Shown one piece after another: positions 36,481 through 46,089 of a stretch of DNA of 64,000 nucleotides. Made by a program: the position numbers and the translations under genes. The stretch is from Acidobacteriota bacterium (GTDB taxonomy: Bacteria; Acidobacteriota; Thermoanaerobaculia; Gp7-AA8), in contig JAFAOU010000022.1 in assembly GCA_019247495.1 (NCBI GenBank), forward strand, positions 1 to 64,000. The letters are read 5' to 3'. A model generated the notes under the pieces. The model worked only from the letters and a program-made list of their open reading frames with translations. It did not search any database and was not told the origin of the DNA. Within the stretch, counting starts at the first letter, position 1; every line of letters begins with the position of its first letter.

Positions 36481-37611
36481 GTGAAGATCATTTACACGAT
36501 CACGCGCATGGTCATCGGCGGCGCGCAGGAGACGGCCAAGCACACAGCCGAATACTTTCACCAGCAAGGTCACGAGGTCCTCTTCGTCACCGGAGCTGAG
36601 GCCGGCCGCGAGGGATACTACGAAGTCGCCGCGCCGACGCTGATCATGCCCTCGCTCGTGCGCGCCATCCGGCCGCGACAGGATCTGCGAGCGCTGATCA
36701 GCCTCTATCGTCTCTTCCGGCGGCACAAGCCCGACATCGTCCACGCCCGAACCGCGAAGGCGCGCTTTCTTACCGCATTTGCGGCGCGGCTGGCTGGGGT
36801 GAAGGTGGTCGTACAGACAATGCACGGCTGGTCGTTCAACATGCAGGTCGACAGCAACCGTTGGCTCTACGTCCTGGCGGAGAAGATCGCCACGAGGTTC
36901 TACGACTGGACGATCATGGTCGCGGAGCCGGACATCGAGACGGGACGCCGCATCGGCGTGCTGCAGAAGAACATCAGCCTCATTCGCTCCGGTGTGAACG
37001 TCGACCGCATGCACAACATCGATACGGCCGCCGCCGCCCGCCTGCGCGCGGAGCTGGCGCCGAACGGGGAGACGATCTTTGCGCTTGTCGGCCGTCTCTC
37101 GATGCCCAAAACGCCGCACATCGCCGTGGAAGCGTTGGCGCTGGTGATGAAGCGGTACGCGAACGTCCGTCTGGTCATCGTCGGCGACGGCGCGCAGCGG
37201 GAGTCGGTCGAAGCATTGATCGAGCGCCTGGGGCTTGGCTCGCACGTGGTGATGCTCGGCTTGCGCCGCGACGGTGCGGAGATCGTCGCGGCATCGGACT
37301 TCGTTCTGCACTCGTCCGAGCACGAAGGCCTTCCGAAGACGATTCTCGAAGGGATGGCCGCGGGGAAGCCGGTGATCGGTACGAATGTCGATGGCGTCCC
37401 CATCGTGCTGCAGCACGAGGTAAACGGATTGCTCGTGGAAAAGAACGATCCGGCCGCGATGGCGGCGGCGATGCAGCGCCTGATCGCTGACGACGCGTTA
37501 TGCGCGCGCCTCGTCGTCAATGCGAACAAACGGTTATACGACTTCTCGCTCGCCAAGACGATCCTCGACACCGAGGCGCTGTATCGCGAACTGCTGGCCG
37601 CGAAGCGCTGA
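36481..37611 (+). CDS. Glycosyltransferase family 4
   Basis: IIYTITRMVIGGAQETAKHTAEYFHQQGHEVLFVTG...LHSSEHEGLPKTILEGMAAGKPVIGTNVDGVPIVLQHEVNGLLVEKNDPAAMAAAM. Confidence 0.92.
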   Translation: MKIIYTITRMVIGGAQETAKHTAEYFHQQGHEVLFVTGAEAGREGYYEVAAPTLIMPSLVRAIRPRQDLRALISLYRLFRRHKPDIVHARTAKARFLTAFAARLAGVKVVVQTMHGWSFNMQVDSNRWLYVLAEKIATRFYDWTIMVAEPDIETGRRIGVLQKNISLIRSGVNVDRMHNIDTAAAARLRAELAPNGETIFALVGRLSMPKTPHIAVEALALVMKRYANVRLVIVGDGAQRESVEALIERLGLGSHVVMLGLRRDGAEIVAASDFVLHSSEHEGLPKTILEGMAAGKPVIGTNVDGVPIVLQHEVNGLLVEKNDPAAMAAAMQRLIADDALCARLVVNANKRLYDFSLAKTILDTEALYRELLAAKR

Positions 37612-37613
37612 GA

Positions 37614-39320
37614 TCAGACGGGCGCCGCTTCGCCGAGAGCCGGGCCAGGTTCCACGACGGTCACTCGTTTGATCGGGCGTGAACCTGCAGCCGCAACCGG
37701 CAGCAAAGCCAGACCGATGAGGAACATGTCGCGGTGACGGAACAGCGTGCCGAAGTTGCTGACCGTGTATGCGAGCGAGCAGCCGACAGTGATGGTGACG
37801 AAAAAGATCATCCAGAAGATCGGCGCCCGCAAGGTGCGCCGGCGCGCCGCGCGGATCACGGAGATGACGGCGAAGGCGAAGACGATGTCGAAGACGATGG
37901 TGTCCACTTCGACGAATAGCCAGAGCCCGCGGCCGCCGCGCACGTCGAGCACGCCGATTTGGCGCGCCAGCCACTGAGGAAGCAGTACGGCGGCCATCCC
38001 CGCCAGCAGCCGTCCGACCGTCGAACCGGGCATCATGACTGTGTCCGCCGAGACTGCAGTGCCTTCTGAGGAGTTCTTGGGCTCCACGGCGACGGGACTG
38101 CCGGCGACAACCGGCGTCGTCGCTGCGGCTGGCGGCGAGGTTGCGGCCGTGGCTGCGGTGGTGGTGGCTGTGGCTGGGTTGCGTTTTCGATGATGTGCCG
38201 GTTCGGCAGTCGCCCGCCGTGCAGCCGTTCTGGCCCGCCAGGCGGCGAGCTCGGCCGGACCGGCGGTCGAGTTAGATACCGCCGGAGGCAAGCGTGTCGC
38301 GGCAACGCGGGTCTCTTCCGCTCCGATGTGGTGGTCCAGCTTCCGGATCGCACCGCCCGCCCCGATCAGCGTCGCGCCCCCGGACCGATCGAAATCGCTC
38401 CGCGCCTTCACGATCAGGCCAACCAGCGTTTTCGGCAATACGGCAGCCTTATGAATATTCCGCACCGCCGCGCGTACCGATTCCGGGACATAGCGGCTGC
38501 CCCCGGCGAAGAACGCCGCCGCGAGCAACACGAAGACGAGCAGCGCAATCGCCCCAGCGATGAGACGCCGCCGCGCCGGGATTATCGCCAGCAGAAGAAA
38601 CGGCAGCGACGAAAGTAGCACCATGAAGGCGAAGTACCAGCGGATGCCGGAAATCCCGTAGAGCATCGCTGCCATTGCGGCCGGCCACAGCAGCAGACCT
38701 CTGGCAGGAGGCATCGGAGCGGTCGTGTCACGCCAGAGTTGTTGCCACATCCGCGCGCTGCAAAAAAACGCGATGATCAGGAAAAAGAACACCACATCCT
38801 TCATCGGCTGGAGCGACCAGACCACAACCGACGGCGCAAGGCTCAGCACTGCGATCGCAAAGACGGCGAAACGGTGCTGGTCCGGACTGTCGAAGGAAAG
38901 AATGATGCGGCAGCTCGCAAGGTACGCCACAACATTGAGAAGAATCGCCACGGAGCTGACGGTGCCGAACAGCAGGATCGCCACCGCCAGAACCTGCAGG
39001 AAAAACGGGGACGGCAAGCCCTTGTCCAGATGGACGATCGCCATCGGGCCGCGCGCTGCAGCCGCCGCTGAGAAGTCAAAGTACATCGCCGCATCGACGC
39101 CGAAGAACCAGAGGCCGCGCCCCAGTTGAAGTGAACGGGCCACCGGCAACTCGAGGTACGAGATCCAGAACCCCAGCAGACCACCGACAGCCCGTACGAG
39201 CGTTCCAACGGTTACGAGCCAGAAAATCGGACGGCTCACTGCCGTCACGCGGCGCCAGAGCCAAAAGATGAAAACACCAGCAACGAGGGCGAGAAGGAAT
39301 TGAAGGATTGCAGCGGCCAT
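37614..39320 (-). CDS. Multi-pass membrane protein (polysaccharide polymerase or glycosyltransferase-like)
   Basis: Numerous TM segments; ALSLAPSVVVWSLQPMKDVVFFFLIIAFF; low-complexity Ala/Thr/Pro linker; located among polysaccharide genes. Confidence 0.6.
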   Translation of the reverse strand: MAAAILQFLLALVAGVFIFWLWRRVTAVSRPIFWLVTVGTLVRAVGGLLGFWISYLELPVARSLQLGRGLWFFGVDAAMYFDFSAAAAARGPMAIVHLDKGLPSPFFLQVLAVAILLFGTVSSVAILLNVVAYLASCRIILSFDSPDQHRFAVFAIAVLSLAPSVVVWSLQPMKDVVFFFLIIAFFCSARMWQQLWRDTTAPMPPARGLLLWPAAMAAMLYGISGIRWYFAFMVLLSSLPFLLLAIIPARRRLIAGAIALLVFVLLAAAFFAGGSRYVPESVRAAVRNIHKAAVLPKTLVGLIVKARSDFDRSGGATLIGAGGAIRKLDHHIGAEETRVAATRLPPAVSNSTAGPAELAAWRARTAARRATAEPAHHRKRNPATATTTAATAATSPPAAATTPVVAGSPVAVEPKNSSEGTAVSADTVMMPGSTVGRLLAGMAAVLLPQWLARQIGVLDVRGGRGLWLFVEVDTIVFDIVFAFAVISVIRAARRRTLRAPIFWMIFFVTITVGCSLAYTVSNFGTLFRHRDMFLIGLALLPVAAAGSRPIKRVTVVEPGPALGEAAPV

Positions 39321-39450
39321 AAGGTCAGAACTCGATCGACGAGTGAATCAACAGAAGCTACCACATGCCTCACGGTAGCCAGCATCACGGCGGGCTCATC
39401 GTGACGCGCGTTTTCCTATGGGTAAGCAGCGAACTTCGTTTGACTGCTCT

Positions 39451-40605
39451 TCATTCCGATTGCGCCAGAGTTGCGTAAAGTTCCTCGTACGCATCGGTTG
39501 CGCGCCCGATGCTGAAAAAGGTGGAGATGCGTTGCCGCGCTCGCCTGCCGAGTTCCAGCTTCTCCGATGGTCCCATTTCCAGCAGCTCCTGCCACGCGCC
39601 AGCGAGCATCGCTGGCTGTCGCGGCGGGACGACGCGCCCCGAATCGCCGATGATCCAGCGCGCATCCCCGGCGTCGGTCACGACGCACGGCACCCCACAC
39701 GCCATCGCCTCAGCCACAACGTTCGGAAACCCTTCGGCGACCGACGTCAATGACGCGATGTCGAGCGACGCCGTAATCCGGGCGATGTCATCGCGCTCGC
39801 CGAGGAGGTGCATGTTTGTTCCGAGTTGTCGTTCCTCGATCCAGGTCGCCAGCGTTTGATTCGAATTCGCGGTGCCGTTGCCGGCGAGCAGAAAGTGCAC
39901 GTCGGGCCGCTTATCAACGAGCAGCCGGGCTGCTTCGACGAATGTGCGGTGGTCCTTGAGCGGATCCCATCGCGCGATGAGACCGACCAGCGGCGCGGCG
40001 GAGTGGAGGCCCAGTTCATTGCGTACGCTGGCCGCAGCCTGTGCATCGACGCGGAACTCATCGAGGTCGAATCCGTTCGGGATAAGCGACCAGCGGCGCG
40101 GTGTGTAGCCACACGCGGCGTGATAGTCGAGCCCCGACTGCGAATTCACGACGACCGCGTCAGGACGCCCCGACAGTAGTGCGAGGAGACTGACAACCTT
40201 CAACGGATGCTGAGAGCTGGTATCGATCGCTGCTTCCGAACAGCGGATGTTCCAGACGAGCTTCGCCGCCCGCGCCAGCGGGACTGCGAGGGTCGCCAGC
40301 ACGTCGGCGTGGTACATCCAGCTCTGGACGACATCAGGCTGCAGCCGGCGAAGATGGCGTGCGAGCGAAAAAATCGAGAGCGGGTTGGGGAAGCCGCCGC
40401 GCCGCAGGCCAAGGTCCAGCACCTCGACGCCGAGTGCGGCAATCCGCGGCGCCATGACGCCGTCGCCGGCCAGAGCGATGACGGTGCTCTCAAATCGTTC
40501 GCGATCGGTATTCGACAGGAGGCGAAAAAGAGCGGTTTCGGCACCACCCAGCGTGAGGGCGGTGATCACGTGCACGACGCGGACGGGACGGTTGCTATCG
40601 ATCAA
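39451..40605 (-). CDS. Glycosyltransferase family 4
   Basis: VRVVHVITALTLGGAETALFRLLSN...LASLTSVAEGFPNVVAEAMACGVPCVVTDAGDARWIIGDSGRVVPPRQPAMLA. Confidence 0.92.
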   Translation of the reverse strand: MIDSNRPVRVVHVITALTLGGAETALFRLLSNTDRERFESTVIALAGDGVMAPRIAALGVEVLDLGLRRGGFPNPLSIFSLARHLRRLQPDVVQSWMYHADVLATLAVPLARAAKLVWNIRCSEAAIDTSSQHPLKVVSLLALLSGRPDAVVVNSQSGLDYHAACGYTPRRWSLIPNGFDLDEFRVDAQAAASVRNELGLHSAAPLVGLIARWDPLKDHRTFVEAARLLVDKRPDVHFLLAGNGTANSNQTLATWIEERQLGTNMHLLGERDDIARITASLDIASLTSVAEGFPNVVAEAMACGVPCVVTDAGDARWIIGDSGRVVPPRQPAMLAGAWQELLEMGPSEKLELGRRARQRISTFFSIGRATDAYEELYATLAQSE

Positions 40606-40619
40606 GAAAATTCAAAATA

Positions 40620-40656
40620 GCAAAAAAGCGGCGCGCCGAGGCGCGCCGCTTCAGGA
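40620..40656 (-). terminator. Rho-independent terminator downstream of the beta-helix gene
   Basis: Minus strand: GCGGCGCGCCTCGGCGCGCCGCTTTTTTG. Confidence 0.85.
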
Positions 40657-40674
40657 AGACCAAGGTGAGGAGCG

Positions 40675-41610
40675 TTACTTGCCGAGCACGCTAGTGATCG
40701 CGTTGCCCGTGACGTCCGTGCCGTTGCCACCGATTGCGTTGTTCGTGAAGCCGGTGACCGTACCGCCGTTCGAGACGCCGACCGCGTTGCTCGCGATCTG
40801 ATTTCCCGATAGGAACATCGTCCCGCCGAGCGCCACCGTCAGTCCGGCAGTGTTGCTGAAGGTGACCATGGAGTCCGACAGATTGAGACGCGTTCCATTC
40901 GCTACCGACGCGCCGGTGGTGTTTCCGGCGAGGACTGTATTCGAAACCGACGCGGTCGAGTTATTGGTCACGGAAATGCCGGTCGTGGTCTGTTTGATCG
41001 ACGAGTTGGCGACCTGCAGGTTGATCGAACCGGCGCCCGTCGGAACAACGGCAACGCCTTCGTTGACGATGTTGCGGATGATGCAGTTGTCCACGAACAC
41101 CCGCGTCAGGCCAAGCGTGTTCTCGAGCGAGATGCCGCGATTGAAACCGAAGATCTGGCAGTTCTCAACGTGAAGCGCCTTCGGCGCGAAGCCTGAGGAC
41201 GACACGAGGCGGATGCCATTCAAGCCGCCCGTCGACGAGCTCGACGTGGCGCCGTTGATTGAGATGTTGCGAATGGTGACCACGTCGTTGTTGGATCCGA
41301 CGTTGATCAGGAAGCCATTCGTGAGGGATGCAAGAGACGAGGCCATCGTCCCATTGCCGTCGATCGTAATGGCCTTGGTGATGGTCAAAGTGCCGAACCC
41401 ACCCGGATCCAGCACATCGATCTCGCCGCCCGCCGCGGTCTTCGAAATCGCACCAGCGAACGTTTTGCAGGGCGCCGTACGGCTGCAGGGGTTGACGTCG
41501 TCGCCGACGCCGGACACCCACGTGCGAGTGGCTTGGGCATGGGCCACAGACGTGATGCCGACGACCAGGATACAAGCTAAAAGAAGACGGGACTTTGAGA
41601 CAGAATGCAT
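40675..41610 (-). CDS. Secreted right-handed parallel beta-helix protein
   Basis: Signal peptide; RTWVSGVGDDVNPCSRTAPCKTFAGAISKTAAGGEIDVLDPGGFGTLTITKAITIDGNG followed by short hydrophobic beta-helix repeats; aaaggag SD-like motif upstream. Confidence 0.75.
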   Translation of the reverse strand: MHSVSKSRLLLACILVVGITSVAHAQATRTWVSGVGDDVNPCSRTAPCKTFAGAISKTAAGGEIDVLDPGGFGTLTITKAITIDGNGTMASSLASLTNGFLINVGSNNDVVTIRNISINGATSSSSTGGLNGIRLVSSSGFAPKALHVENCQIFGFNRGISLENTLGLTRVFVDNCIIRNIVNEGVAVVPTGAGSINLQVANSSIKQTTTGISVTNNSTASVSNTVLAGNTTGASVANGTRLNLSDSMVTFSNTAGLTVALGGTMFLSGNQIASNAVGVSNGGTVTGFTNNAIGGNGTDVTGNAITSVLGK

Positions 41611-41759
41611 ACGCTTTCTCCTTTGATGTTGGTTGATCCGGAGTTTTGGCTCGGACAGGTTGTGGGTAACGACTGGCAGTATATGTCCCTTACAAGCGTC
41701 TGGGAAGTGACCCCGCTCACCTTCCGAAAAAAAGTTCAGGATGGCAGGCGTAACTGTCG

Positions 41760-43277
41760 TTACGGCAAACCGTCAGCCGCTGATGCCTGACGGATCTTCG
41801 GCTCCCGCAACCTCAGATAATAATACCCGCCGGCCAGGACTCCATACACGGCGCCAAACGCCGCCGCTGACTCTCCGACGATCAGAATGCGCCGCACGAA
41901 CGACAGCGGCATCGCATACGCCGCGATCGGGACGCGGGCCACGAAAAGCGCCGCCACGGCAGCCGCGGAGCCGAAGATGAGGTGCGGTACTTCCCGGGCC
42001 AGGGTCCGCAACTCCTTCACGCTCAAAAGCGCCGTGAGCGTCACCAGCGAGAAAACGATGTAACCAAACGAGGTAGCAAGCGCCGCTCCGGCCACGTCGT
42101 ATCGCTTCATGAGCAGTACATTAAGACCGAATTTCAAAAGCAGCGCGGCCGGGGCAGCGATCGCCAGAAACCATGTCTTCCCGGCCGCAACGAACGCCCG
42201 TCCCGTCAATCCGGCTACGGCGAAGAACGGGAGTCCAACCATGTATGCCGAGAACGCCGACGACACGCGCGCCACATCATGCGGGCTGAATCCTCCTCGG
42301 CGGAGAGCGATGTCGACGAGCGGGACGGACAGACCTCCGGCGAAAATCGCGGCGGGGATGAACACCATCAGTGCAGCCCGCACGTTCGTGAGATAGACCT
42401 TGACGAAGTCCGGCCGCCCCACCGCTGCGGAGAGATACGGGAGTGCGACGAACGTGATCGGCACGAGGAAGACCATGCAGATGACGTTGTTCAGTTTTTC
42501 CGCGTAGGCCAGCGTTGAGATGCTGCCGGCGCCGAGGCGGGACGACATCGCCCGGTCGATGAAGGCGTGCAGCGAACCTGTTGCGATCGTCACCGTCATC
42601 GGCGCGCCGACGACGACCATCAGCCGCATCGATGGCGATCGCATGTCACTCCATCGCGCGCCGAAAGGATTGATGAAGCCGGCACTCACCCACAGCACGG
42701 CCGCGTAGAGAAAGTAGCCGGCCACCGTCGACCAGAGCAGCGCGGTCATCCCCCAGCGCACGCCGAAGATGATACCGAGGCATTGCGCAGCCGGGACGAT
42801 CATCACCGAAGCGCGGGCGACAGCGAAATGCCTCTGCGCCGCAAGCACTCCCGTCAGACAAAACGCCACGCCGTACAAGAGTGGAACGGCCGCAAGGATC
42901 CGCAGATCGCCGCGCGCCATCGCCGCCTGGGCCGGCGAAAAACCAGGCGAGACGGCGGCCACGACGACGCGCTGAAAGAGGAGGAGTCCGATCCCCGCCA
43001 GAACACCGGCGACGAGCGTCAGCGCGAGCACGGTAGCCGCGAAGCGGTCCGGAGCTTCTGCCCTGCAATACGCCGGAACCAGCGGATCAGCTACGGCGCT
43101 CTGGTAGACGATGGGGAGGTAGGACGCCAGGAGAAAGGCGACATAGAACGCGTCGAGCTGTGCGCTGGTGCCGAAGCGCCAGGCCATGGCGGTCTGCGCG
43201 CCGACTCCTGCAGCGACGCCGAGCGCGGAGAGCACTCCAACGGTCAGCCAGTTGCGCAGATACGATGTTTCGGCCAT
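41760..43277 (-). CDS. MurJ/MviN-like lipid II or polysaccharide flippase
   Basis: VGAQTAMAWRFGTSAQLDAFYVAFLLASYLPIVYQSAVADPLVPAYCR; multi-TM. Confidence 0.85.
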   Translation of the reverse strand: MAETSYLRNWLTVGVLSALGVAAGVGAQTAMAWRFGTSAQLDAFYVAFLLASYLPIVYQSAVADPLVPAYCRAEAPDRFAATVLALTLVAGVLAGIGLLLFQRVVVAAVSPGFSPAQAAMARGDLRILAAVPLLYGVAFCLTGVLAAQRHFAVARASVMIVPAAQCLGIIFGVRWGMTALLWSTVAGYFLYAAVLWVSAGFINPFGARWSDMRSPSMRLMVVVGAPMTVTIATGSLHAFIDRAMSSRLGAGSISTLAYAEKLNNVICMVFLVPITFVALPYLSAAVGRPDFVKVYLTNVRAALMVFIPAAIFAGGLSVPLVDIALRRGGFSPHDVARVSSAFSAYMVGLPFFAVAGLTGRAFVAAGKTWFLAIAAPAALLLKFGLNVLLMKRYDVAGAALATSFGYIVFSLVTLTALLSVKELRTLAREVPHLIFGSAAAVAALFVARVPIAAYAMPLSFVRRILIVGESAAAFGAVYGVLAGGYYYLRLREPKIRQASAADGLP

Positions 43278-43283
43278 CCGTGC

Positions 43284-44366
43284 TTACCTGCCGCGCAGCA
43301 ACCGCCGGCAGAACCGGGCCGTGCGCGATCGAAGTCCTTCAGAAACAGCGAGCGCGATCGCCAGCCATGGAAGCGCCGTCAGCGCAGGCCAGCCCAGTAG
43401 CCGCGCGCCGTCGCGGAACCCACGCCATTTCTCAACGCGCGACGGGAGCGACTGATCGACTGCGGCCGCAATGCTTCGCCATTGACGGCGGAACAGGCGG
43501 CCGATGTGCGGCCGCAACACCGCCGCCATCCGCCGTGGAACACCGCCTGCGTTCCAGAGCGTCCGCCAGATGAGCAGCCGCTGCAGGACGAGCACCGGAT
43601 ATTTTGCAAAGCGGACCTCGCCGACCATCGTGGCGTTGCCACGGACGCATGGCGTGTCGACGACCGAAAAGGTTTCCGTCTCGGCGACCGCGAGGAGGAC
43701 CGCCACCCAGTTCGAGTAGTTGGGCGCACCGAACGACGACGCCGGAGCGAGCAGGCGCCGCCAGACCGCGGCGCGTAGCGGCGCGGAAGCCAGAAAGCCG
43801 GCAGCCATCAGGAACGCCGCTCCCTCTTTCGTCAGCGCGCCAACCCGCCTGATGCCTCCCACCTCGGCGATCGCATCCCATTCGCCGATTCCCTTGGTGC
43901 GCAGAAGCAGGAGGTCGTCTGCCTCTCCATCAACCGCTGCGAGCACGGTCCGCAACGCGCCGTCGAAGAGAAGGTCGTCGTCGCCGAGGCACCACACCCA
44001 CCGCGCGCGCGCCACGCTCACGAGAAAGTGGATGTTCGGAATGGGGCCGATGTTGCGCTCCTGCCGGTACGCTTCAAACGCGAGATGCGGATGCTGCCCG
44101 GCACATTCGCCGATGACTGATTCCGTTTCGTCGGTTGAGTAGTTGTTCGACACGACGATCAGCACCCGGTCGCTCAGACCTTCTGCTTCTTGCGCCAGTT
44201 GCGCGAGGAGCGCCGCCAGTTGTCCGGCACGGTTGTATGTGGGGATGGCGATCGCAAGATCGAACTCCGCCCGCGTGGCCGCGGACGTCCGCAAATACGG
44301 TTGCAACTGATGGGAGCCTTCGTCTGGAGAGCCCGCGATGACCTCGGGCGCGGGATCGAGCGACAA
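43284..44366 (-). CDS. Glycosyltransferase family 2
   Basis: FDLAIAIPTYNRAGQLAALLAQL...VLIVVSNNYSTDETESVI...WVWCLGDDDLLFDGAL. Confidence 0.9.
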   Translation of the reverse strand: MSLDPAPEVIAGSPDEGSHQLQPYLRTSAATRAEFDLAIAIPTYNRAGQLAALLAQLAQEAEGLSDRVLIVVSNNYSTDETESVIGECAGQHPHLAFEAYRQERNIGPIPNIHFLVSVARARWVWCLGDDDLLFDGALRTVLAAVDGEADDLLLLRTKGIGEWDAIAEVGGIRRVGALTKEGAAFLMAAGFLASAPLRAAVWRRLLAPASSFGAPNYSNWVAVLLAVAETETFSVVDTPCVRGNATMVGEVRFAKYPVLVLQRLLIWRTLWNAGGVPRRMAAVLRPHIGRLFRRQWRSIAAAVDQSLPSRVEKWRGFRDGARLLGWPALTALPWLAIALAVSEGLRSRTARFCRRLLRGR

Positions 44367-46085
44367 CTAGGTCCCCTCCATCTCGAGCGGCGTTGCCTGC
44401 GGCTCCATCTCTGTAATGGGTCGTCCGAAGGCAAGCTTCGGATACGCATTCGTGTAGGTGTCGATCATGACCTGAAGCAAAGCCGGACCGTCCGAACCGT
44501 TGACCCATGACAGCGCGGCGTCGATGTCTCCATCGCGATCGATGGTCTTCGCCGGAATCTCGTACGCGCCCGCGACACGCTCAAAATCGGGCGCCGTATA
44601 GCCCCACAACGTCGACTGATAGCGCTCGTGGAAGTAGCTTTGCTGGAACTGCCGCACCATGCCGTGGCAGCCGTTGTTGAGAAGAATCATCTTCAGCGGC
44701 AGGCCGTTGCGGCGAACGGTTTCGAGCTCCTGGATGTTCAACTGGAAACCGCCGTCGCCGGCAATGAGCACGACCGGCTGACCGGGCACCGCGAAACAGG
44801 CGCCGATCGCGGCCGGCAATCCGAAGCCCATCGCTCCCATCCCTCCCGACGTGAGGAAGCGCTGCTCAGGCCCAAGCTCGAGAGATTGCGCGGCCCACAT
44901 CTGATGCTGACCGACGTCGGCAACATATGCTGCCGTCGATTTCGCGGACTGCGAGAGCTGGTGCAGGAAGACGTTCGGATTGATGCCTTTCAGGTCCGGC
45001 GACTCGGCCGTGTCAGGCCATTGCGCCCGCAACGCCGCGATCTCGCGAGTCCACTCCTCGGGCGCGACGATTCCGTGCGCCGAGGCGCGGCGCGCCATGG
45101 CCAGCAGAAACGGCTGCAGTTCCGATTCGATGGCGGTACAGCCGGTGACGCGGTTGTTCATCTCGCCCGGCTGGCAGTCGACGTGAAAAATCCGCCGTCC
45201 TGCGCGGAATCCTTCGGTGTCGGCGCCGGTCTGCCGGACGTCGAGTCGGCTGCCGAGGACGAGCATGACGTCTGATCGCGCGATCGCGAGGTTCGCCCAG
45301 CGGTTTCCATACGACCCGATAAGACCCGCGCGCAGTGGATGCGCGAACGGCAGCGCATCCACTGCCATGAGCGAGTTGACGACCGGCACGTGGACGTCTT
45401 GAAGCAGGATGCGCAACGCCCGGGCGGCGCGTCCGGAACGGATGCCGCCGCCTACGAGGATCAGCGGACGTTCGGCGCGGCGCAACGCATCGAGCGCCTC
45501 GCGCACGAGCGCTTCATCCGGGTCGGCGCCGGCGGGCGGACGAACGGGCTCGATGCGCTTCGGTTCAATATCGACGCGCTGCACGTCCATGGGGATGTCG
45601 AGGAGCACGGGACCGGGACGGCCGGAGAGCGCGGTCAGGACAGCGCGTTCGAAAATCGCCGGAACTTCGTCCGCATCGTCGATGAGCATCGACGCTTTCG
45701 TGATCGGCGCCGCGATCGAGGTGATGTCCGTTTCCTGGAATCCGAGCTGACGGATGGCTTTATCGCGTTTCTGTTCGGACCGATTCACCTGGCCGGTCAG
45801 GAAGAGCGCCGGCGTGGAGTCGAAGTAGCAACTGCCGATGCCCGTGAGGAGGTTCGTGGCGCCGGGACCGCTCGTGGCCAGTGCCACGCCGGGAATGCCG
45901 GTCATGCGCGCATAGCCTTCCGCGGCGAACGCGGCCGCCTGCTCGTGATGCACGCTCACGACGCGCGGCGCACCGTTGACGTGCATCGAATCGAGCAGGT
46001 GCGTAATCATCCCGCCCACGACCTCGAAGACCTGCGGGATGCCCTGCGCCGCCAGAAACCGCGCGATGTAATCGGATGTCTTCAT
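44367..46085 (-). CDS. Thiamine pyrophosphate-dependent enzyme, acetolactate synthase-like (YerE-like candidate)
   Basis: MKTSDYIARFLAAQGIPQVFEVVGGMITHLLDSM...HEQAAAFAAEGYARMTGIPGVALATSGPGATNLLTGI...GDGGFQLNIQELETVRRNGLPLKMILLNN. Confidence 0.9.
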   Translation of the reverse strand: MKTSDYIARFLAAQGIPQVFEVVGGMITHLLDSMHVNGAPRVVSVHHEQAAAFAAEGYARMTGIPGVALATSGPGATNLLTGIGSCYFDSTPALFLTGQVNRSEQKRDKAIRQLGFQETDITSIAAPITKASMLIDDADEVPAIFERAVLTALSGRPGPVLLDIPMDVQRVDIEPKRIEPVRPPAGADPDEALVREALDALRRAERPLILVGGGIRSGRAARALRILLQDVHVPVVNSLMAVDALPFAHPLRAGLIGSYGNRWANLAIARSDVMLVLGSRLDVRQTGADTEGFRAGRRIFHVDCQPGEMNNRVTGCTAIESELQPFLLAMARRASAHGIVAPEEWTREIAALRAQWPDTAESPDLKGINPNVFLHQLSQSAKSTAAYVADVGQHQMWAAQSLELGPEQRFLTSGGMGAMGFGLPAAIGACFAVPGQPVVLIAGDGGFQLNIQELETVRRNGLPLKMILLNNGCHGMVRQFQQSYFHERYQSTLWGYTAPDFERVAGAYEIPAKTIDRDGDIDAALSWVNGSDGPALLQVMIDTYTNAYPKLAFGRPITEMEPQATPLEMEGT

Positions 46086-46089
46086 GAAC

